A stretch of DNA of 64,000 bases. It comes from Pseudomonas sp. M47T1. Its GTDB lineage: Bacteria; Pseudomonadota; Gammaproteobacteria; Pseudomonadales; Pseudomonadaceae. Positions 16,770-27,229 of this stretch are shown piece by piece; positions within the stretch are counted from its first letter, which is position 1, and each line of letters begins with the position of its first letter. A program made the translations under genes and the position numbers. Where the stretch lies: contig NZ_AJWX01000003.1 in the NCBI RefSeq assembly GCF_000263855.1, positions 124,001 through 188,000 on the forward strand, read 5' to 3'. The notes below the pieces were generated by a model. That model was not told the origin of the DNA and did not search any database. It was given only the letters and a program-made list of their open reading frames with translations.

Positions 16770-18571
16770 GCGTCGGGTTCTTTCTGGATCAGCGCCACCA
16801 GCGTCCAGCCGGGGCCGGGCTTGAGGGTGCTGTGGGGCGTCATCACGTGTACCCACTGGCTGTCGTCACGGGCGAACAGTAAGGTGGCGCGTTCGCCGTG
16901 CAGGGCCTGGTAGGCCTCCCAGCCAAAGCCCTCGGTCAAGGTAGTGCTGTACAGCTCGGCACCACGATTGAGTTGCTGGGACAGTTGCTGAAAGGTCAGC
17001 GCTGGCAGGCCCAGGGTTTCGCCACGGTGTTCGTGGCTGGCGCGGTGCTTGTCGCTGCGCTTGCTCTCCAGGCCGCTGGCCAGGGAGAACAGCCGGCGGT
17101 GGCCGAAGTCATGGCGGAAGCGCGCGCAGGCCAGGGCATTGAGCTCGCCGGCCGGGGACAAACCGAGCAAGTGGCCCAGGCCCACCAGGTCCAGGTGGGC
17201 ATCAGCGTGCTGCGAGGCCGGGTTGCCGAAATACACGGGCAGGCCGTCCATGCGCGCGGCGCTGATGTTTTCCCAGCTGGAGTCGGTCAGTAGCACGCGG
17301 CTGCCCAGTTGCTGCAAGGCCTTGGCGATATTGCGCGCCGGTGCGCTGGCGCCCACGATCAAAAAGCCGCTGGGGGCGGGCTCGGCCACTTTCAGCAGGC
17401 GCGCCAAGGGGCGGGCGGTGGCGCTCTGCAGCAGCACGGTGCCAATGATCACCGCGAACGTCAGGGGCACCAACAGCAATGCGCCTTGCTGACCTGCCTC
17501 GTTTAGGCGAATGGCGAACACCGCCGACACGGCGGCGGCGACAATGCCGCGCGGCGCAATCCAGGCCAGCAGGGCGCGTTCGCGCCAGGCCAGGTTGGAG
17601 CCTGCGGTGCTCAGCAGCACATTCAATGGGCGCGCGATAACCTGGATCACCACCAGTAGCGCCAATACTACCGGGCCCAGGGCAATCATGGCGCGCAGGT
17701 CCAGGCGCGCCGCCAGCAGAATGAACAGCCCGGAAATCAGCAGCACGCTGAGGTTTTCCTTGAAGTGCAGGATCTGCCGTACATCCACGCCCTTCATGTT
17801 GGCCAGCCACATGCCCATCAACGTCACCGCCAGCAGGCCGGACTCATGCATCACCTCGTTGGAAACGATGAAAATCGCCAGCACTGCCGCCAGCGAGGCC
17901 AGGTTGTGCAGGTATTCCGGCAACCACTGGTGGCGCATCACCAGCCCCAGCAGCCAGCCCCCCGCCACGCCAAAAAGCGCGCCGCAACCAATCACCCCGG
18001 CAAACACCAGCAGGCTGTGGCTCAAGCCGCCGTCGGTAGTGCTGGAAATGATGAAGCTATACACCACTACCGCCAGCAGCGCGCCAATGGGGTCGATGAC
18101 AATGCCTTCCCAGCGCAGAATATTGGCGATTGTCGACTTGGGCCGCACCACGCGCAGCATGGGCACGATCACCGTCGGGCCCGTCACCAGGGTCAGCGCG
18201 CCGAACAGCAGGGCCAGCATCCAGTCGAAACCCAGCAGCCAGTGGGTGGCCAGGGTGATGACTGCCCAGGTGGACAGGGCGCCAATGGTCACCAGGCGGT
18301 GCACCACGCTACCGATTTCCTTCCATTCCGACAGGTGCAGGGTGAGGCTGCCTTCGAACAGAATCAGCGCCACCGCCAGTGACACCAGCGGCATCAACAA
18401 GGAGCCGAACAGCGCCTGGGGATCCAACCAGCCCAGTATCGGGCCTACCAGGATGCCCGTTAGCAGCAGGAACAGGATGGCCGGCAGTTTCAGGCGCCAC
18501 GCCAGCCACTGGCAGGCCAGCGCGGCAACGCCGATGCCGCCCACTGCCACTAATATCTGTTGTTCATTCAT
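16766..18571 (-). CDS. Cation:proton antiporter, CPA1 type, with C-terminal cytoplasmic domain
   Basis: 601 residues. About 12 membrane segments fill ~1-400 (Na_H_exchanger family). Polar intramembrane motifs include LRWEGIVIDPIGALLAVVVY (~155-175), the Asp pair-like region of exchangers, and LAWIAPRGIVAAAVSAVFA (~335-355). The C-terminal ~200 residues start with a Rossmann/TrkA-N-like segment (GFLIVGASAPARNIAKALQQLG, ~398) and end with a TrkA-C-like region. It probably exchanges Na+ or K+ for H+ at the inner membrane; which ion is not determinable. Divergent from xerD, starts 104 bp apart. Confidence 0.85.
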   Translation of the reverse strand: MNEQQILVAVGGIGVAALACQWLAWRLKLPAILFLLLTGILVGPILGWLDPQALFGSLLMPLVSLAVALILFEGSLTLHLSEWKEIGSVVHRLVTIGALSTWAVITLATHWLLGFDWMLALLFGALTLVTGPTVIVPMLRVVRPKSTIANILRWEGIVIDPIGALLAVVVYSFIISSTTDGGLSHSLLVFAGVIGCGALFGVAGGWLLGLVMRHQWLPEYLHNLASLAAVLAIFIVSNEVMHESGLLAVTLMGMWLANMKGVDVRQILHFKENLSVLLISGLFILLAARLDLRAMIALGPVVLALLVVIQVIARPLNVLLSTAGSNLAWRERALLAWIAPRGIVAAAVSAVFAIRLNEAGQQGALLLVPLTFAVIIGTVLLQSATARPLARLLKVAEPAPSGFLIVGASAPARNIAKALQQLGSRVLLTDSSWENISAARMDGLPVYFGNPASQHADAHLDLVGLGHLLGLSPAGELNALACARFRHDFGHRRLFSLASGLESKRSDKHRASHEHRGETLGLPALTFQQLSQQLNRGAELYSTTLTEGFGWEAYQALHGERATLLFARDDSQWVHVMTPHSTLKPGPGWTLVALIQKEPDA

Positions 18572-18674
18572 CCGTGCTTCCTAGAAAATGGTCGGATCAG
18601 GCAAGACTAGCCGCAGGGCGGCCGAGTCACTTAATTTATCCGGCGCGCCTGCGTCGGTCTTTTTACGAGTTTCC

Positions 18675-19571
18675 ATGGCCGCCATTGACCACCCTCTGAT
18701 TGACCAGTTCCTCGACGCCCTCTGGCTGGAGAAAGGGCTGTCGGAAAACAGCCGCGGCGCCTATCGCAGCGACCTGACTTTGTTCAATGGCTGGCTACAG
18801 GAAAAAAGTGTTGAACTGCCCCATGCCGGCCGCGAGCTGATCCTCGATCATTTGGCCTGGCGGGTGGATCAGGCCTATAAGCCGCGCTCCACCGCGCGTT
18901 TCCTGTCGGGGGTGCGCGGTTTCTATCGTTACCTGCTGCGCGAGAAACTGATCGCCGTGGACCCGACCCTGCAGGTGGATATGCCGCAGCTGGGTCGGCC
19001 GCTGCCCAAGTCGCTGTCGGAAGCCGACGTGGAGGCCTTGCTCAAGGCGCCGGACCTGAGCGAGCCGATCGGCCAGCGTGACCGTGCCATGCTCGAGGTG
19101 CTGTACGCCTGCGGGCTGCGGGTGACTGAACTGGTGAGCCTGACCCTGGACCAGGTCAACCTGCGCCAGGGCGTGCTGCGGGTGATGGGCAAGGGCAGCA
19201 AGGAGCGCCTGGTGCCCATGGGCGAGGAGGCGGTGGTGTGGGTCGAGCGCTTCCTGCGCGAGGGCCGCGGCGACCTGCTGGGCGGGCGCCCCAGCGATGT
19301 ATTGTTCCCCAGCCAGCGCGGCGAACAGATGACCCGCCAGACCTTCTGGCATCGCATCAAGCACCAGGCCAGCGTGGCCGGCATCAGCAAGTCGCTGTCG
19401 CCGCACACCCTGCGCCACGCCTTCGCCACGCACCTGCTCAACCACGGCGCCGACCTGCGGGTGGTGCAGATGCTGCTGGGCCACAGCGACCTGTCCACCA
19501 CACAGATCTACACCCACGTGGCCCGCGCCCGCCTGCAAGAACTGCACGCCCGCCATCACCCGCGTGGCTGA
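18675..19571 (+). CDS. xerD: Site-specific tyrosine recombinase XerD
   Basis: 298 residues, the usual XerD length. With XerC it resolves chromosome dimers at dif. The N-terminal SAM-like core-binding domain (~1-95) is followed by the catalytic domain with Arg in YACGLRVTELVSL (~148), Lys in GKGSKERLVP (~172), HTLRHAFATHLL (~244-255), LGHSDLSTTQIYTH and the nucleophile Tyr (~279). The next genes are dsbC, hom and thrC, the usual pseudomonad order, which supports XerD over XerC or a phage integrase. Start is the ATG at 18675. Confidence 0.97.
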   Translation: MAAIDHPLIDQFLDALWLEKGLSENSRGAYRSDLTLFNGWLQEKSVELPHAGRELILDHLAWRVDQAYKPRSTARFLSGVRGFYRYLLREKLIAVDPTLQVDMPQLGRPLPKSLSEADVEALLKAPDLSEPIGQRDRAMLEVLYACGLRVTELVSLTLDQVNLRQGVLRVMGKGSKERLVPMGEEAVVWVERFLREGRGDLLGGRPSDVLFPSQRGEQMTRQTFWHRIKHQASVAGISKSLSPHTLRHAFATHLLNHGADLRVVQMLLGHSDLSTTQIYTHVARARLQELHARHHPRG

Positions 19572-19730
19572 CAGGCGAATACCGAACATCTCTTGTTGCC
19601 TTGCCAGTCGGACACGCCCGGCGAATGTGGTAGGCTTGGACGGTTATCAAAGCGGGCATCGAAGGCAGGCTGTTTCCGGACCGCCCGACCAGCACGATTG
19701 GCCCCTTAGTCCGCTGCCTCAGGAGTTCCC

Positions 19731-20468
19731 ATGCGCGTGACCCGAATTCTCGCTGCCGCCGCCCTTGCGCTGCTCAGCACCGTGGCCCTGGCCGACGACA
19801 AGGCCGAACAGGCCATCCGCAAGACCCTCGCCGCCTTGCAACTGGACACGCCGGTGGAAAGCATCGCCGCCAGCCCGCTCAACGGCCTGTACGAAGTCAA
19901 GCTGCAAGGCAGTCGCGTACTCTACGCCAGCGCCGACGGCAAGTTCGTGATGCAGGGCTACCTGTTCCAGGTGCAGGACGGCAAGCCGGTCAACCTCACC
20001 GAAATCACCGAGCGCCAGGGCGTGGCCAAGACCATCAACGGCATTCCGGCCGCCGAAATGGTTGTGTTCCCGGCCGTGGGTGAGACCAAGTCGCACATCA
20101 CCGTGTTCACCGACACCACCTGCCCGTACTGCCACAAGCTGCATGAAGAAGTGCCTGCGCTGAACAAGATGGGCATCGAAGTGCGCTACCTGGCGTTCCC
20201 GCGCCAGGGCCTCGGTTCGCCAGGTGACGAGCAGTTGCAGGCCGTGTGGTGCTCCAAGGACCGCCAGGACTCGCTGACCAAACTGATCAACGGCAAGAAC
20301 GTCGACACTCCAGCCAAATGCGCCAACCCGGTGAGCAAGCAGTTCGCCCTGGGCCAATCCATCGGTGTCAACGGCACGCCCGCCATCGTCCTGGAAAACG
20401 GCGAGATGATTCCTGGCTACCAGCCGGCCCCGCAAGTCGCCAAGCTGGCCCTGGGCGCCAAGGGCTGA
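19731..20468 (+). CDS. dsbC: Thiol:disulfide interchange protein DsbC
   Basis: 245 residues. Signal peptide MRVTRILAAAALALLSTVALA for periplasmic export, an N-terminal dimerisation domain (~22-85), then a thioredoxin fold with the active site FTDTTCPYCHKLHEE (~122-136) and a cis-Pro region GVNGTPAIVL. It isomerises wrong disulfides. A second Cys pair (VWCSKD and AKCANP) matches the structural disulfide of DsbC. Start at 19731 with CAGGAGTTCCC before it. Confidence 0.97.
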   Translation: MRVTRILAAAALALLSTVALADDKAEQAIRKTLAALQLDTPVESIAASPLNGLYEVKLQGSRVLYASADGKFVMQGYLFQVQDGKPVNLTEITERQGVAKTINGIPAAEMVVFPAVGETKSHITVFTDTTCPYCHKLHEEVPALNKMGIEVRYLAFPRQGLGSPGDEQLQAVWCSKDRQDSLTKLINGKNVDTPAKCANPVSKQFALGQSIGVNGTPAIVLENGEMIPGYQPAPQVAKLALGAKG

Positions 20469-20537
20469 TGCGCGCCGCCTTGCTGTCATCAAAGATCAAG
20501 GCCTGACGGGGATGCCCGCCAGGCCGTAATTTACCAA

Positions 20538-20589
20538 GCCGCACCGGTGTGCGGCGGTTTGTCACGGCCGACCCTGCGTCGGCCGTTTT
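20538..20589 (+). terminator. Two tandem hairpins between dsbC and hom
   Basis: Hairpin 1 is GCCGCAC-CGGT-GTGCGGC (20538-20555). Hairpin 2 is ACGGCCGAC-CCTGC-GTCGGCCGT (20564-20586) followed by TTT. The second is terminator-like and ends only a few bases before the GGGGAG ribosome-binding site of hom. It probably ends dsbC transcription, but its position in the hom leader also allows an attenuation role. Confidence 0.6.
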
Positions 20590-20603
20590 ATGGGGAGTTC
20601 AGA

Positions 20604-21908
20604 GTGAAACCGGTCAAAGTAGGCATCTGTGGGTTAGGTACCGTCGGTGGCGGCACCTTCAACGTACTTCAGCGCAACGCCGAGGAGATTGCCCGCCGTG
20701 CCGGGCGTGGAATCGAAGTGGCTCAAATTGCCATGCGTTCGCAAAACCCGAATTGCCAGATTACCGGTACCCCCATTACCAACGATGTCTTCGCAGTGGC
20801 CACCAACCCTGAGATCGATATCGTCATCGAATTGATCGGCGGCTACACCATCGCTCGCGAACTGGTGCTCAAGGCCATCGAGAATGGCAAGCACGTGGTC
20901 ACCGCCAACAAGGCGCTGATTGCCGTGCACGGTAACGAGATCTTCGCCAAGGCCCGCGAAAAGGGCGTGATCGTGGCGTTCGAAGCGGCCGTGGCCGGCG
21001 GTATCCCGGTGATCAAGGCCATTCGCGAAGGCCTGTCGGCCAACCGCATCAACTGGGTGGCCGGCATCATCAACGGCACGGGCAACTTCATCCTCACCGA
21101 AATGCGCGAGAAGGGCCGTACCTTCGAAGACGTGCTGGCCGAGGCCCAGGCCCTGGGCTACGCCGAAGCCGACCCGACGTTCGACGTCGAAGGCATCGAC
21201 GCTGCGCACAAGCTGACCATCCTGGCGTCCATCGCCTTTGGCATCCCGCTGCAGTTCGACAAGGCCTACACCGAAGGCATCACCCAACTGACCACTGCCG
21301 ACGTGAACTACGCCGAAGCCCTGGGCTACCGCATCAAGCACCTGGGCGTGGCCCGCAGCACCGCCGCCGGCATCGAACTGCGCGTGCACCCCACGCTGAT
21401 CCCGGCCGACCGCCTGATCGCCAACGTCAATGGCGTGATGAACGCCGTGATGGTCAACGGTGACGCCGCCGGTTCCACGCTGTTCTACGGCGCTGGCGCC
21501 GGCATGGAGCCTACCGCTTCCTCCGTGGTCGCCGACCTTGTGGACGTGGTGCGCGCCATGACCAGCGACCCGGAAAACCGTGTGCCGCACCTGGCCTTCC
21601 AGCCCGACTCGCTGTCGGCGCACCCGATCCTGCCGATCGAGCAGTGCGAGACCGCTTACTACCTGCGCATCCACGCCAAGGACCACCCGGGCGTGCTGGC
21701 CCAGGTTGCCAGCATCCTGTCGGAGCGTGGCATCAACATCGAGTCCATCATGCAGAAGGAAGTCGAGGAACAGGACGGTCGCGTGCCGATGATCCTCTTG
21801 ACCCATCGCGTGCAGGAACAGCGCATGAACGATGCCATCAAGGCCCTGGAAGCGCTGGAAGGCGTGGTCTGCCCCGTTGTCCGCATCCGCGTCGAGCATC
21901 TCAATTAA
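20604..21908 (+). CDS. hom: Homoserine dehydrogenase
   Basis: 434 residues. Reduces aspartate semialdehyde to homoserine for threonine and methionine synthesis. The Rossmann segment KVGICGLGTVGGGTFNVL is at ~4-21, then HVVTANKALIA (~95) and the catalytic region GIINGTGNFILTEM (~152) and EADPTFDVEGIDAAHK. A C-terminal ACT domain (~352-430, YYLRIHAKDHPGVLAQVAS) suggests threonine feedback. Start is the GTG at 20604 with GGGAG 6 nt upstream; a nearby ATG at 20590 is out of frame and the upstream extension covers a hairpin. Followed by thrC. Confidence 0.97.
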   Translation: MKPVKVGICGLGTVGGGTFNVLQRNAEEIARRAGRGIEVAQIAMRSQNPNCQITGTPITNDVFAVATNPEIDIVIELIGGYTIARELVLKAIENGKHVVTANKALIAVHGNEIFAKAREKGVIVAFEAAVAGGIPVIKAIREGLSANRINWVAGIINGTGNFILTEMREKGRTFEDVLAEAQALGYAEADPTFDVEGIDAAHKLTILASIAFGIPLQFDKAYTEGITQLTTADVNYAEALGYRIKHLGVARSTAAGIELRVHPTLIPADRLIANVNGVMNAVMVNGDAAGSTLFYGAGAGMEPTASSVVADLVDVVRAMTSDPENRVPHLAFQPDSLSAHPILPIEQCETAYYLRIHAKDHPGVLAQVASILSERGINIESIMQKEVEEQDGRVPMILLTHRVQEQRMNDAIKALEALEGVVCPVVRIRVEHLN

Positions 21909-21913
21909 TTGAG

Positions 21914-22009
21914 AGCTGCTAGCTGTAAGCTGCAAGCGGCAAGCAAGTCGGCGCAAGTTCTGAAACTTGCGTGCACTTGCTTGCAGCTTGTAGCTTGAGG
22001 CTTGAAGCT
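21914..22009. repeat. Nested imperfect inverted repeat in the hom-thrC gap
   Basis: Inner hairpin CGCAAGTT-CTGA-AACTTGCG (21952-21971) inside an outer pairing of GGCAAGCAAGT with ACTTGCTTGC and flanking AGCTGTAAGCTGCAAGC/GCAGCTTGTAGCTT. Such AGCTTGCAGCTT-rich sequences are widespread intergenic repeats in pseudomonads. It nearly fills the gap and has no T tract, so co-transcription of hom and thrC is still likely. Confidence 0.55.
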
Positions 22010-22029
22010 CAAACCAAAGGTTTGGAACC

Positions 22030-23439
22030 ATGCGTTATATCAGTACTCGCGGCAAAGCCCCTGCCCTGAACTTTGAAGATGTGCTGCTGGCTGGCCTGGC
22101 CAGTGATGGCGGTTTGTACGTGCCGGAAAACCTGCCGCGCTTCACTGTGGAAGAAATTGCCTCGTGGGCCGGCCTGCCGTATCACGAACTGGCGTTCCGC
22201 ATCATGCGCCCGTTCGTCACCGGCAGCATCCCGGACGCCGACTTCAAGAAAATCCTCGAAGAAACCTACGGCGCGTTCGCCCACAACGCCGTGGCACCGC
22301 TGCGTCAGCTCAACGGCAACGAGTGGGTACTGGAGCTGTTCCACGGCCCCACTCTCGCGTTCAAGGACTTTGCCCTGCAACTGCTGGGCCGCTTGCTGGA
22401 CTACACCCTGGCCAAGCGCGGCGAGCGCGTGGTGATCATCGGTGCCACCAGCGGTGACACCGGCTCGGCGGCCATCGAAGGGTGCAAGCACTGCGAAAAC
22501 GTCGACATTTTCATCCTGCACCCGTATCAGCGCGTGTCGGAAGTACAGCGCCGGCAGATGACCACGCTGTTCGGCGACAACATCCACAACATCGCCATCG
22601 AAGGCAACTTCGATGATTGCCAGGAAATGGTCAAGAACAGCTTCGCTGACCAGAGCTTCCTGAAGGGCACTCGCCTGGTAGCGGTAAACTCGATCAACTG
22701 GGCGCGCATCATGGCCCAGATCGTCTACTACTTCCATGCGGCCCTGCAGCTGGGCGGCCCAGCGCGCTCGGTGTCTTTCTCGGTGCCTACCGGCAACTTC
22801 GGCGACATCTTCGCCGGTTACCTGGCGCGCAACATGGGCCTGCCGATCAACCAACTGATCGTCGCCACCAACCGCAACGACATCCTGCACCGCTTCATGA
22901 GCGGCAACCAGTATGCCAAGCAAACCCTGCACGCCACCCTGTCGCCGTCCATGGACATCATGGTCTCGTCGAACTTCGAGCGCCTGCTGTTCGACCTGCA
23001 CGGTCGCAATGGCGCAGCGGTTGCCGGGCTGATGGACACCTTCAAGCAAGGTGGCGGCTTCAGTGTCGAGCAAGAGCGCTGGACTGAAGCGCGCAAGCTG
23101 TTCGATTCCCTGGCGGTCAGCGACGAAGCCACCTGCGAGACCATCGCCGAGGTCTTCGCCCAGACCGGCGAAGTCCTCGACCCGCACACCGCCATTGGCG
23201 TCAAGGCAGCGCGCGAATGCCGCCGCAGCCTGGACATCCCAATGGTAGTGCTGGGCACCGCGCACCCGGTCAAGTTCCCGGATGCCGTGGTCAAGGCCGG
23301 CGTTGGCAAGGCCCTGGAATTGCCAGCGCACCTCACGGATCTGTTCAGCCGTGAAGAGAAGTGCACGGTGCTGCCGAACGACCTGAAAGCCGTGCAGGCC
23401 TTCGTCAGCCAGCATGGCAATCGCGGCAAACCGCTGTGA
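22030..23439 (+). CDS. thrC: Threonine synthase
   Basis: 469 residues. PLP enzyme making threonine from O-phosphohomoserine. The N-terminal thr_synth_N region (MRYISTRGKAP and GLASDGGLYVPE) is followed by the PLP lysine in GPTLAFKDFALQLLGR (~112-127) and GATSGDTGSAAIEG (~138-151). Start is the ATG at 22030 after AAGGTTTGGAACC. Same strand as hom, 121 bp on, and ended by a clear terminator at 23461. Confidence 0.97.
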   Translation: MRYISTRGKAPALNFEDVLLAGLASDGGLYVPENLPRFTVEEIASWAGLPYHELAFRIMRPFVTGSIPDADFKKILEETYGAFAHNAVAPLRQLNGNEWVLELFHGPTLAFKDFALQLLGRLLDYTLAKRGERVVIIGATSGDTGSAAIEGCKHCENVDIFILHPYQRVSEVQRRQMTTLFGDNIHNIAIEGNFDDCQEMVKNSFADQSFLKGTRLVAVNSINWARIMAQIVYYFHAALQLGGPARSVSFSVPTGNFGDIFAGYLARNMGLPINQLIVATNRNDILHRFMSGNQYAKQTLHATLSPSMDIMVSSNFERLLFDLHGRNGAAVAGLMDTFKQGGGFSVEQERWTEARKLFDSLAVSDEATCETIAEVFAQTGEVLDPHTAIGVKAARECRRSLDIPMVVLGTAHPVKFPDAVVKAGVGKALELPAHLTDLFSREEKCTVLPNDLKAVQAFVSQHGNRGKPL

Positions 23440-23460
23440 TTGACTAGATCTGCAACACAT

Positions 23461-23484
23461 AAAGCCCGTCACTCGACGGGCTTT
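23461..23484 (+). terminator. Terminator after thrC
   Basis: Perfect stem AAAGCCCGTC (23461-23470) and GACGGGCTTT (23475-23484) with an ACTC loop, 21 bp after the thrC stop. The T run is short and mostly inside the stem. Confidence 0.85.
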
Positions 23485-23544
23485 ATCATTTCTACGTGTC
23501 AAACTTGAGCCTGGACCATTCCCTCCGGGTACAAGGACACGGGC

Positions 23545-26500
23545 ATGAAGCACTCGCATCACGCATGGACACGCTGGCTGCTGGGCTGGCTGGCGCTGTT
23601 TTGCCTGGCGTTTTGCAGCTCCGTGCAGGCCGCGCAAAGCCTGCCCTTCACCTTGATGCCCGCTTTTACCCAACTCGAACCCCTGGCGCTGCCCGCCAGC
23701 GACCGCGCGTGGCTGGACCAGCACCGCATGCTGCGGGTGGGGGTGTCGATCACTGATCACGAGCCGGTCGACATTACCGTGGACCGCAACCGCTACCGCG
23801 GCATCAGCGCCGACTACCTCAACCTGATCGCCAGCCGGCTTGGTGAGCCGCTGCAGATTCACGGGTTCACTCGCCGTGAAGAGGCCGTGGAGGCCCTTGA
23901 AAACGGCGATATCGATATCCTTACCAGTGCCAACGGCTTCGAGCGTCAACGTCAGGGGTTGGCGTTTAGCCGCCCTTATATGCCCGACGACGCCGTGGTG
24001 GTGCAACGTCAGGCGCTCTCCGGGCCGATGCCGCTTAGTGGCGCCAAGATTGCCGTGCTGGACGGTTACGTAGACCTGGACGTGCTGCACGCGGCTTATC
24101 CACACAGTGAAATCGTGGTGGCGCCCAGCTTGGCCAGCGGATTGGAGGCGGTGGCCCAAGGCGACGTGCAGGCGTTCATCGGCAACGAAGTGGTGGTGCG
24201 CGCCTACAGCGCGCTGCGGCCGTTCATGGGCCTGCGCGTGGCCGACAGTGCGCGCCTGCCGGCCGTGGGCTTCGCGTTTGCCGTGCGTGCCGGTGACAGG
24301 CAGTTGCTGTCGATGCTCGACCGCGCGCTGACCAGCATCGACCCCTCCCTGCGCCGGGAAATCCTGGGGCGCTGGACGGCGGGCCTGGGCTCGGACATAG
24401 CTCAGCCCCGCGTGGCCCTGAGCGAGGAAGAACAGGCCTGGCGCCGGGCGCACCCTGTGGTTCGGGTGGTTGCCAGCGATTACCCGCCGTACTTGTACCG
24501 CGACCGGCAGGGTAACTGGGTAGGCCTGAATCGCGACGTACTGGCCACCATCTCCTCCATGAGCGGCCTGCAATTCGAGTTTGTCCCTTCGGCGTCCATT
24601 GCCCAGAGCCTGGAAGCGTTGCGCACGGGCACCGCCGACATGAACACCACTTTGTCGGAGAATCCCGAGCGCAAGGCGTTACTGGGTTTTTCCCATTCCT
24701 ATGGCGGGCAGGGCTGGGTGCTGGTGGTGCGGGGCAATGGCCCGGCGGTGACCTCGCTGGACGAGATGGCCGGACGGATCCTTGTGTTGCCCCGGCAACA
24801 TGCACTGGAAAGTACCGTGCGCGACGAATATCCGAACATTCATCTGCGCCTGGTGGACACCTATGACCAGGCCCGCGACCTGGTGCGCAAAGGCGAGGCC
24901 GACGCCACCCTGGACAGCGAAGTCAGTGCGTGGCGATCCATCGGCCGCTACCCGCCTGGGGAGCTGAAAGTAGGCCGCAGCATCGATGGCCGCTGGGCCT
25001 CCGACCGGTTTGCGGTGCGCCTGGATGAGCCGCTGTTGTTGAGCATTCTCAACAAATCACTGGAAGCCTATCCGGTTGCCGAGCTGCGTGCGGTGCGCCT
25101 CAAATGGCTGGGCGCCGTGGACGGCGCGCCACCGGTGTGGCAACGCATAGCGCCGTGGGTGTGGTGGTTGCTGGCAGCTGCGCTCTTGTTCGGCCTGGTG
25201 TCGCTGATGTGGAGCAGCCGCCTGAAAGCGCAGATACTGCAACGCCAGCAGGCCGAAGAAGCCCTGAACGACCAGTTGGCGTTTCAGCGGGCGTTGCTCG
25301 ATGGCATTCCCAACCCTATCTACGTGCGCGACCTGCAGGGGCGCATGGTGATGTGCAACAAGAGCTACGAGACGGTCTTTTCCACTCGGTTGGAGCTGGT
25401 GCGCGGCAAGTTGTTGCCCGAGGTGTCGTTGATTGCCCCGGACAAGGCCGCGCAGTTGCACGCCGACTACCTGAAACTGCTGGAGGACCAGCAGCCGCTG
25501 TTCATCGACCGCCAGATAGAACTCGATGGGCAGGCCGTGCAAGCCTGGCAGTGGATGGTGCCGTTCTACCGCGCTGATGGCCAATTGCAGGGCATGCTGG
25601 GTGGCTGGATAGACATCAGCGAGCGCAAGCGCCTGGAAGACGAACTGGTAGAGGCTCGACAGGTGGCCGAGCGGGCCAGCCAGGCCAAGAGCGCATTCCT
25701 GGCCACCATGAGCCACGAGATCCGTACGCCCATGGCTGCCATCATTGGCTTGCTGGAACTGGAGCGTGAAATGGCCCGGGCCCGTGGCAGCCAGCCTTCC
25801 CAGGCGCTGGACGTGGCCTATCAGTCGGCCCGGGACCTGATTGCGCTGATCGGCGACAGCCTGGACCTGGCCAAGATCGAATCCGGCAGCCTGCAATTGG
25901 CCCAGGAGGCCACGCCGTTGCGGCCGTTCTTCGAGGCCATTGTGCAGCTGTTCAGTGCGCAGGCGCAGCACAGGCATTTGTCGTTGAACCTGAACATGAA
26001 TGCCAACGCCGACGGTGTCTACTGGTTCGATGCGCTTCGGCTGCGCCAAGTGATTCACAACCTGCTCAGCAATGCCTTGAAGTTCACCCATGAGGGCAGC
26101 GTGAACCTGGAGGTGCAGACAGTCGACGAGGGCCACCTGCGCATTGATGTGCGCGATACTGGCGTGGGTATCGATGCTCAACAGCAGGCGCGGCTATTCA
26201 AGCCGTTTGTCCAGGTAGGCGCCCCGGACGAGCAGGAAACCCGCGGTACAGGCCTGGGGCTGAGTATCTGCAAGCAACTGGTCAGCCTGATGGGCGGCAG
26301 CATCGTGCTGCACAGCTGCCCGGGCCAGGGCACCCAGGTTACCTTGGACCTGGACTTGCCACGGGTGGCGGCAGTGCCCCAGGCGCCGCCGCCGGTGGCC
26401 CAAGGCAGACCCGCCAGGGTTTTGCAGGTGTTGGTGGTCGACGACTTGTCAGCCAATCGCCTGGTGCTGAGCCAGCAGGTGGGTTTCTTCGGTCACCAAG

Positions 26501-27141
26501 TGCATGCGGTGGGCAGCGGCCAGGAGGCGCTGGCGTACTGGCAGGCGCAGCCGGTGGACCTTGTCATTACCGACTGCAACATGCCCGGCATGAGCGGCTA
26601 TGGGCTGGCACAGGCCATACGCGAAGCCGAAGCGGCAAGCGCTCAGGCGCCGCTGCCCATCATCGGTTGCAGCGCCAATGCCTTCAGCGACGAAACCGAG
26701 CGCTGCCGGCAGGCAGGCATGAACCAGTTGCTGGTCAAACCGATTGCCCTGGAGCGTCTTGGGCAGTTGCTGGCCTCCCTGGCCGTGTTGCCCAGCTTCG
26801 ATATCCAGACCTTGCGACGCATCACCCAGGCCAATCCCGAGGCCATGCAGCGCATGCTGGTGGAGCTGCGCAAAAACCTCGCCGATGAGAGCTCCACGCT
26901 GGAATTTGCCGTGGCCGGGGTGGACTGGGCGTCGATGCGTACGTCACTGCACCGGCTCAAGGGCGTGGCGTGCCTGATTGATGCCGCGCCCATGGCCAAG
27001 GCTGCCGCTGCGCTGGACGCCAGTGCGCGGGCGCGCCGCAGCGATTCGGGCGGTGAGCAGTGGGCAACGCTCAAGGAATGCATGAAAACATTGATCCAGG
27101 ACATAGAAACGCAACTTTGGGAAATGCCCTACAAAGATTAG
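23545..27141 (+). CDS. BvgS-type hybrid sensor histidine kinase (RocS-like)
   Basis: 1198 residues. Order: signal sequence (~1-31); two periplasmic SBP_bac_3 Venus-flytrap domains (~60-285 and ~305-520); one membrane helix (~533-557); PAS domain (~580-695); histidine kinase with His724 in [10 protein letters not shown]; ATPase with [16 protein letters not shown] and [10 protein letters not shown]; receiver with Asp1010 in [14 protein letters not shown]-terminal HPt with His1136 in LHRLKG. This is the unorthodox phosphorelay layout of BvgS, EvgS and P. aeruginosa RocS1. Start is the ATG at 23545 with AAGGA 7 nt before. The next two genes are a REC-EAL protein and a REC-HTH regulator, as in the Roc1/Sad locus, so it probably phosphorylates both. 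The ligand is unknown. Confidence 0.92.
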   Translation: MKHSHHAWTRWLLGWLALFCLAFCSSVQAAQSLPFTLMPAFTQLEPLALPASDRAWLDQHRMLRVGVSITDHEPVDITVDRNRYRGISADYLNLIASRLGEPLQIHGFTRREEAVEALENGDIDILTSANGFERQRQGLAFSRPYMPDDAVVVQRQALSGPMPLSGAKIAVLDGYVDLDVLHAAYPHSEIVVAPSLASGLEAVAQGDVQAFIGNEVVVRAYSALRPFMGLRVADSARLPAVGFAFAVRAGDRQLLSMLDRALTSIDPSLRREILGRWTAGLGSDIAQPRVALSEEEQAWRRAHPVVRVVASDYPPYLYRDRQGNWVGLNRDVLATISSMSGLQFEFVPSASIAQSLEALRTGTADMNTTLSENPERKALLGFSHSYGGQGWVLVVRGNGPAVTSLDEMAGRILVLPRQHALESTVRDEYPNIHLRLVDTYDQARDLVRKGEADATLDSEVSAWRSIGRYPPGELKVGRSIDGRWASDRFAVRLDEPLLLSILNKSLEAYPVAELRAVRLKWLGAVDGAPPVWQRIAPWVWWLLAAALLFGLVSLMWSSRLKAQILQRQQAEEALNDQLAFQRALLDGIPNPIYVRDLQGRMVMCNKSYETVFSTRLELVRGKLLPEVSLIAPDKAAQLHADYLKLLEDQQPLFIDRQIELDGQAVQAWQWMVPFYRADGQLQGMLGGWIDISERKRLEDELVEARQVAERASQAKSAFLATMSHEIRTPMAAIIGLLELEREMARARGSQPSQALDVAYQSARDLIALIGDSLDLAKIESGSLQLAQEATPLRPFFEAIVQLFSAQAQHRHLSLNLNMNANADGVYWFDALRLRQVIHNLLSNALKFTHEGSVNLEVQTVDEGHLRIDVRDTGVGIDAQQQARLFKPFVQVGAPDEQETRGTGLGLSICKQLVSLMGGSIVLHSCPGQGTQVTLDLDLPRVAAVPQAPPPVAQGRPARVLQVLVVDDLSANRLVLSQQVGFFGHQVHAVGSGQEALAYWQAQPVDLVITDCNMPGMSGYGLAQAIREAEAASAQAPLPIIGCSANAFSDETERCRQAGMNQLLVKPIALERLGQLLASLAVLPSFDIQTLRRITQANPEAMQRMLVELRKNLADESSTLEFAVAGVDWASMRTSLHRLKGVACLIDAAPMAKAAAALDASARARRSDSGGEQWATLKECMKTLIQDIETQLWEMPYKD

Positions 27142-27229
27142 GACTTGTCCTATGTGTCGACCCTGACCAGATCCCTAGAGTGTGCATCAAGCGCCACTGC
27201 CTACTGTGGCGTGATTGGGAGGTATGCAC

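Noticed and set aside
22009..24573. 854-residue minus-strand open frame opposite thrC and the hybrid kinase
   Set aside because: It is antisense to two clear genes, His/Gln/Arg-rich as expected for the complement of high-GC coding DNA, and matches no family.
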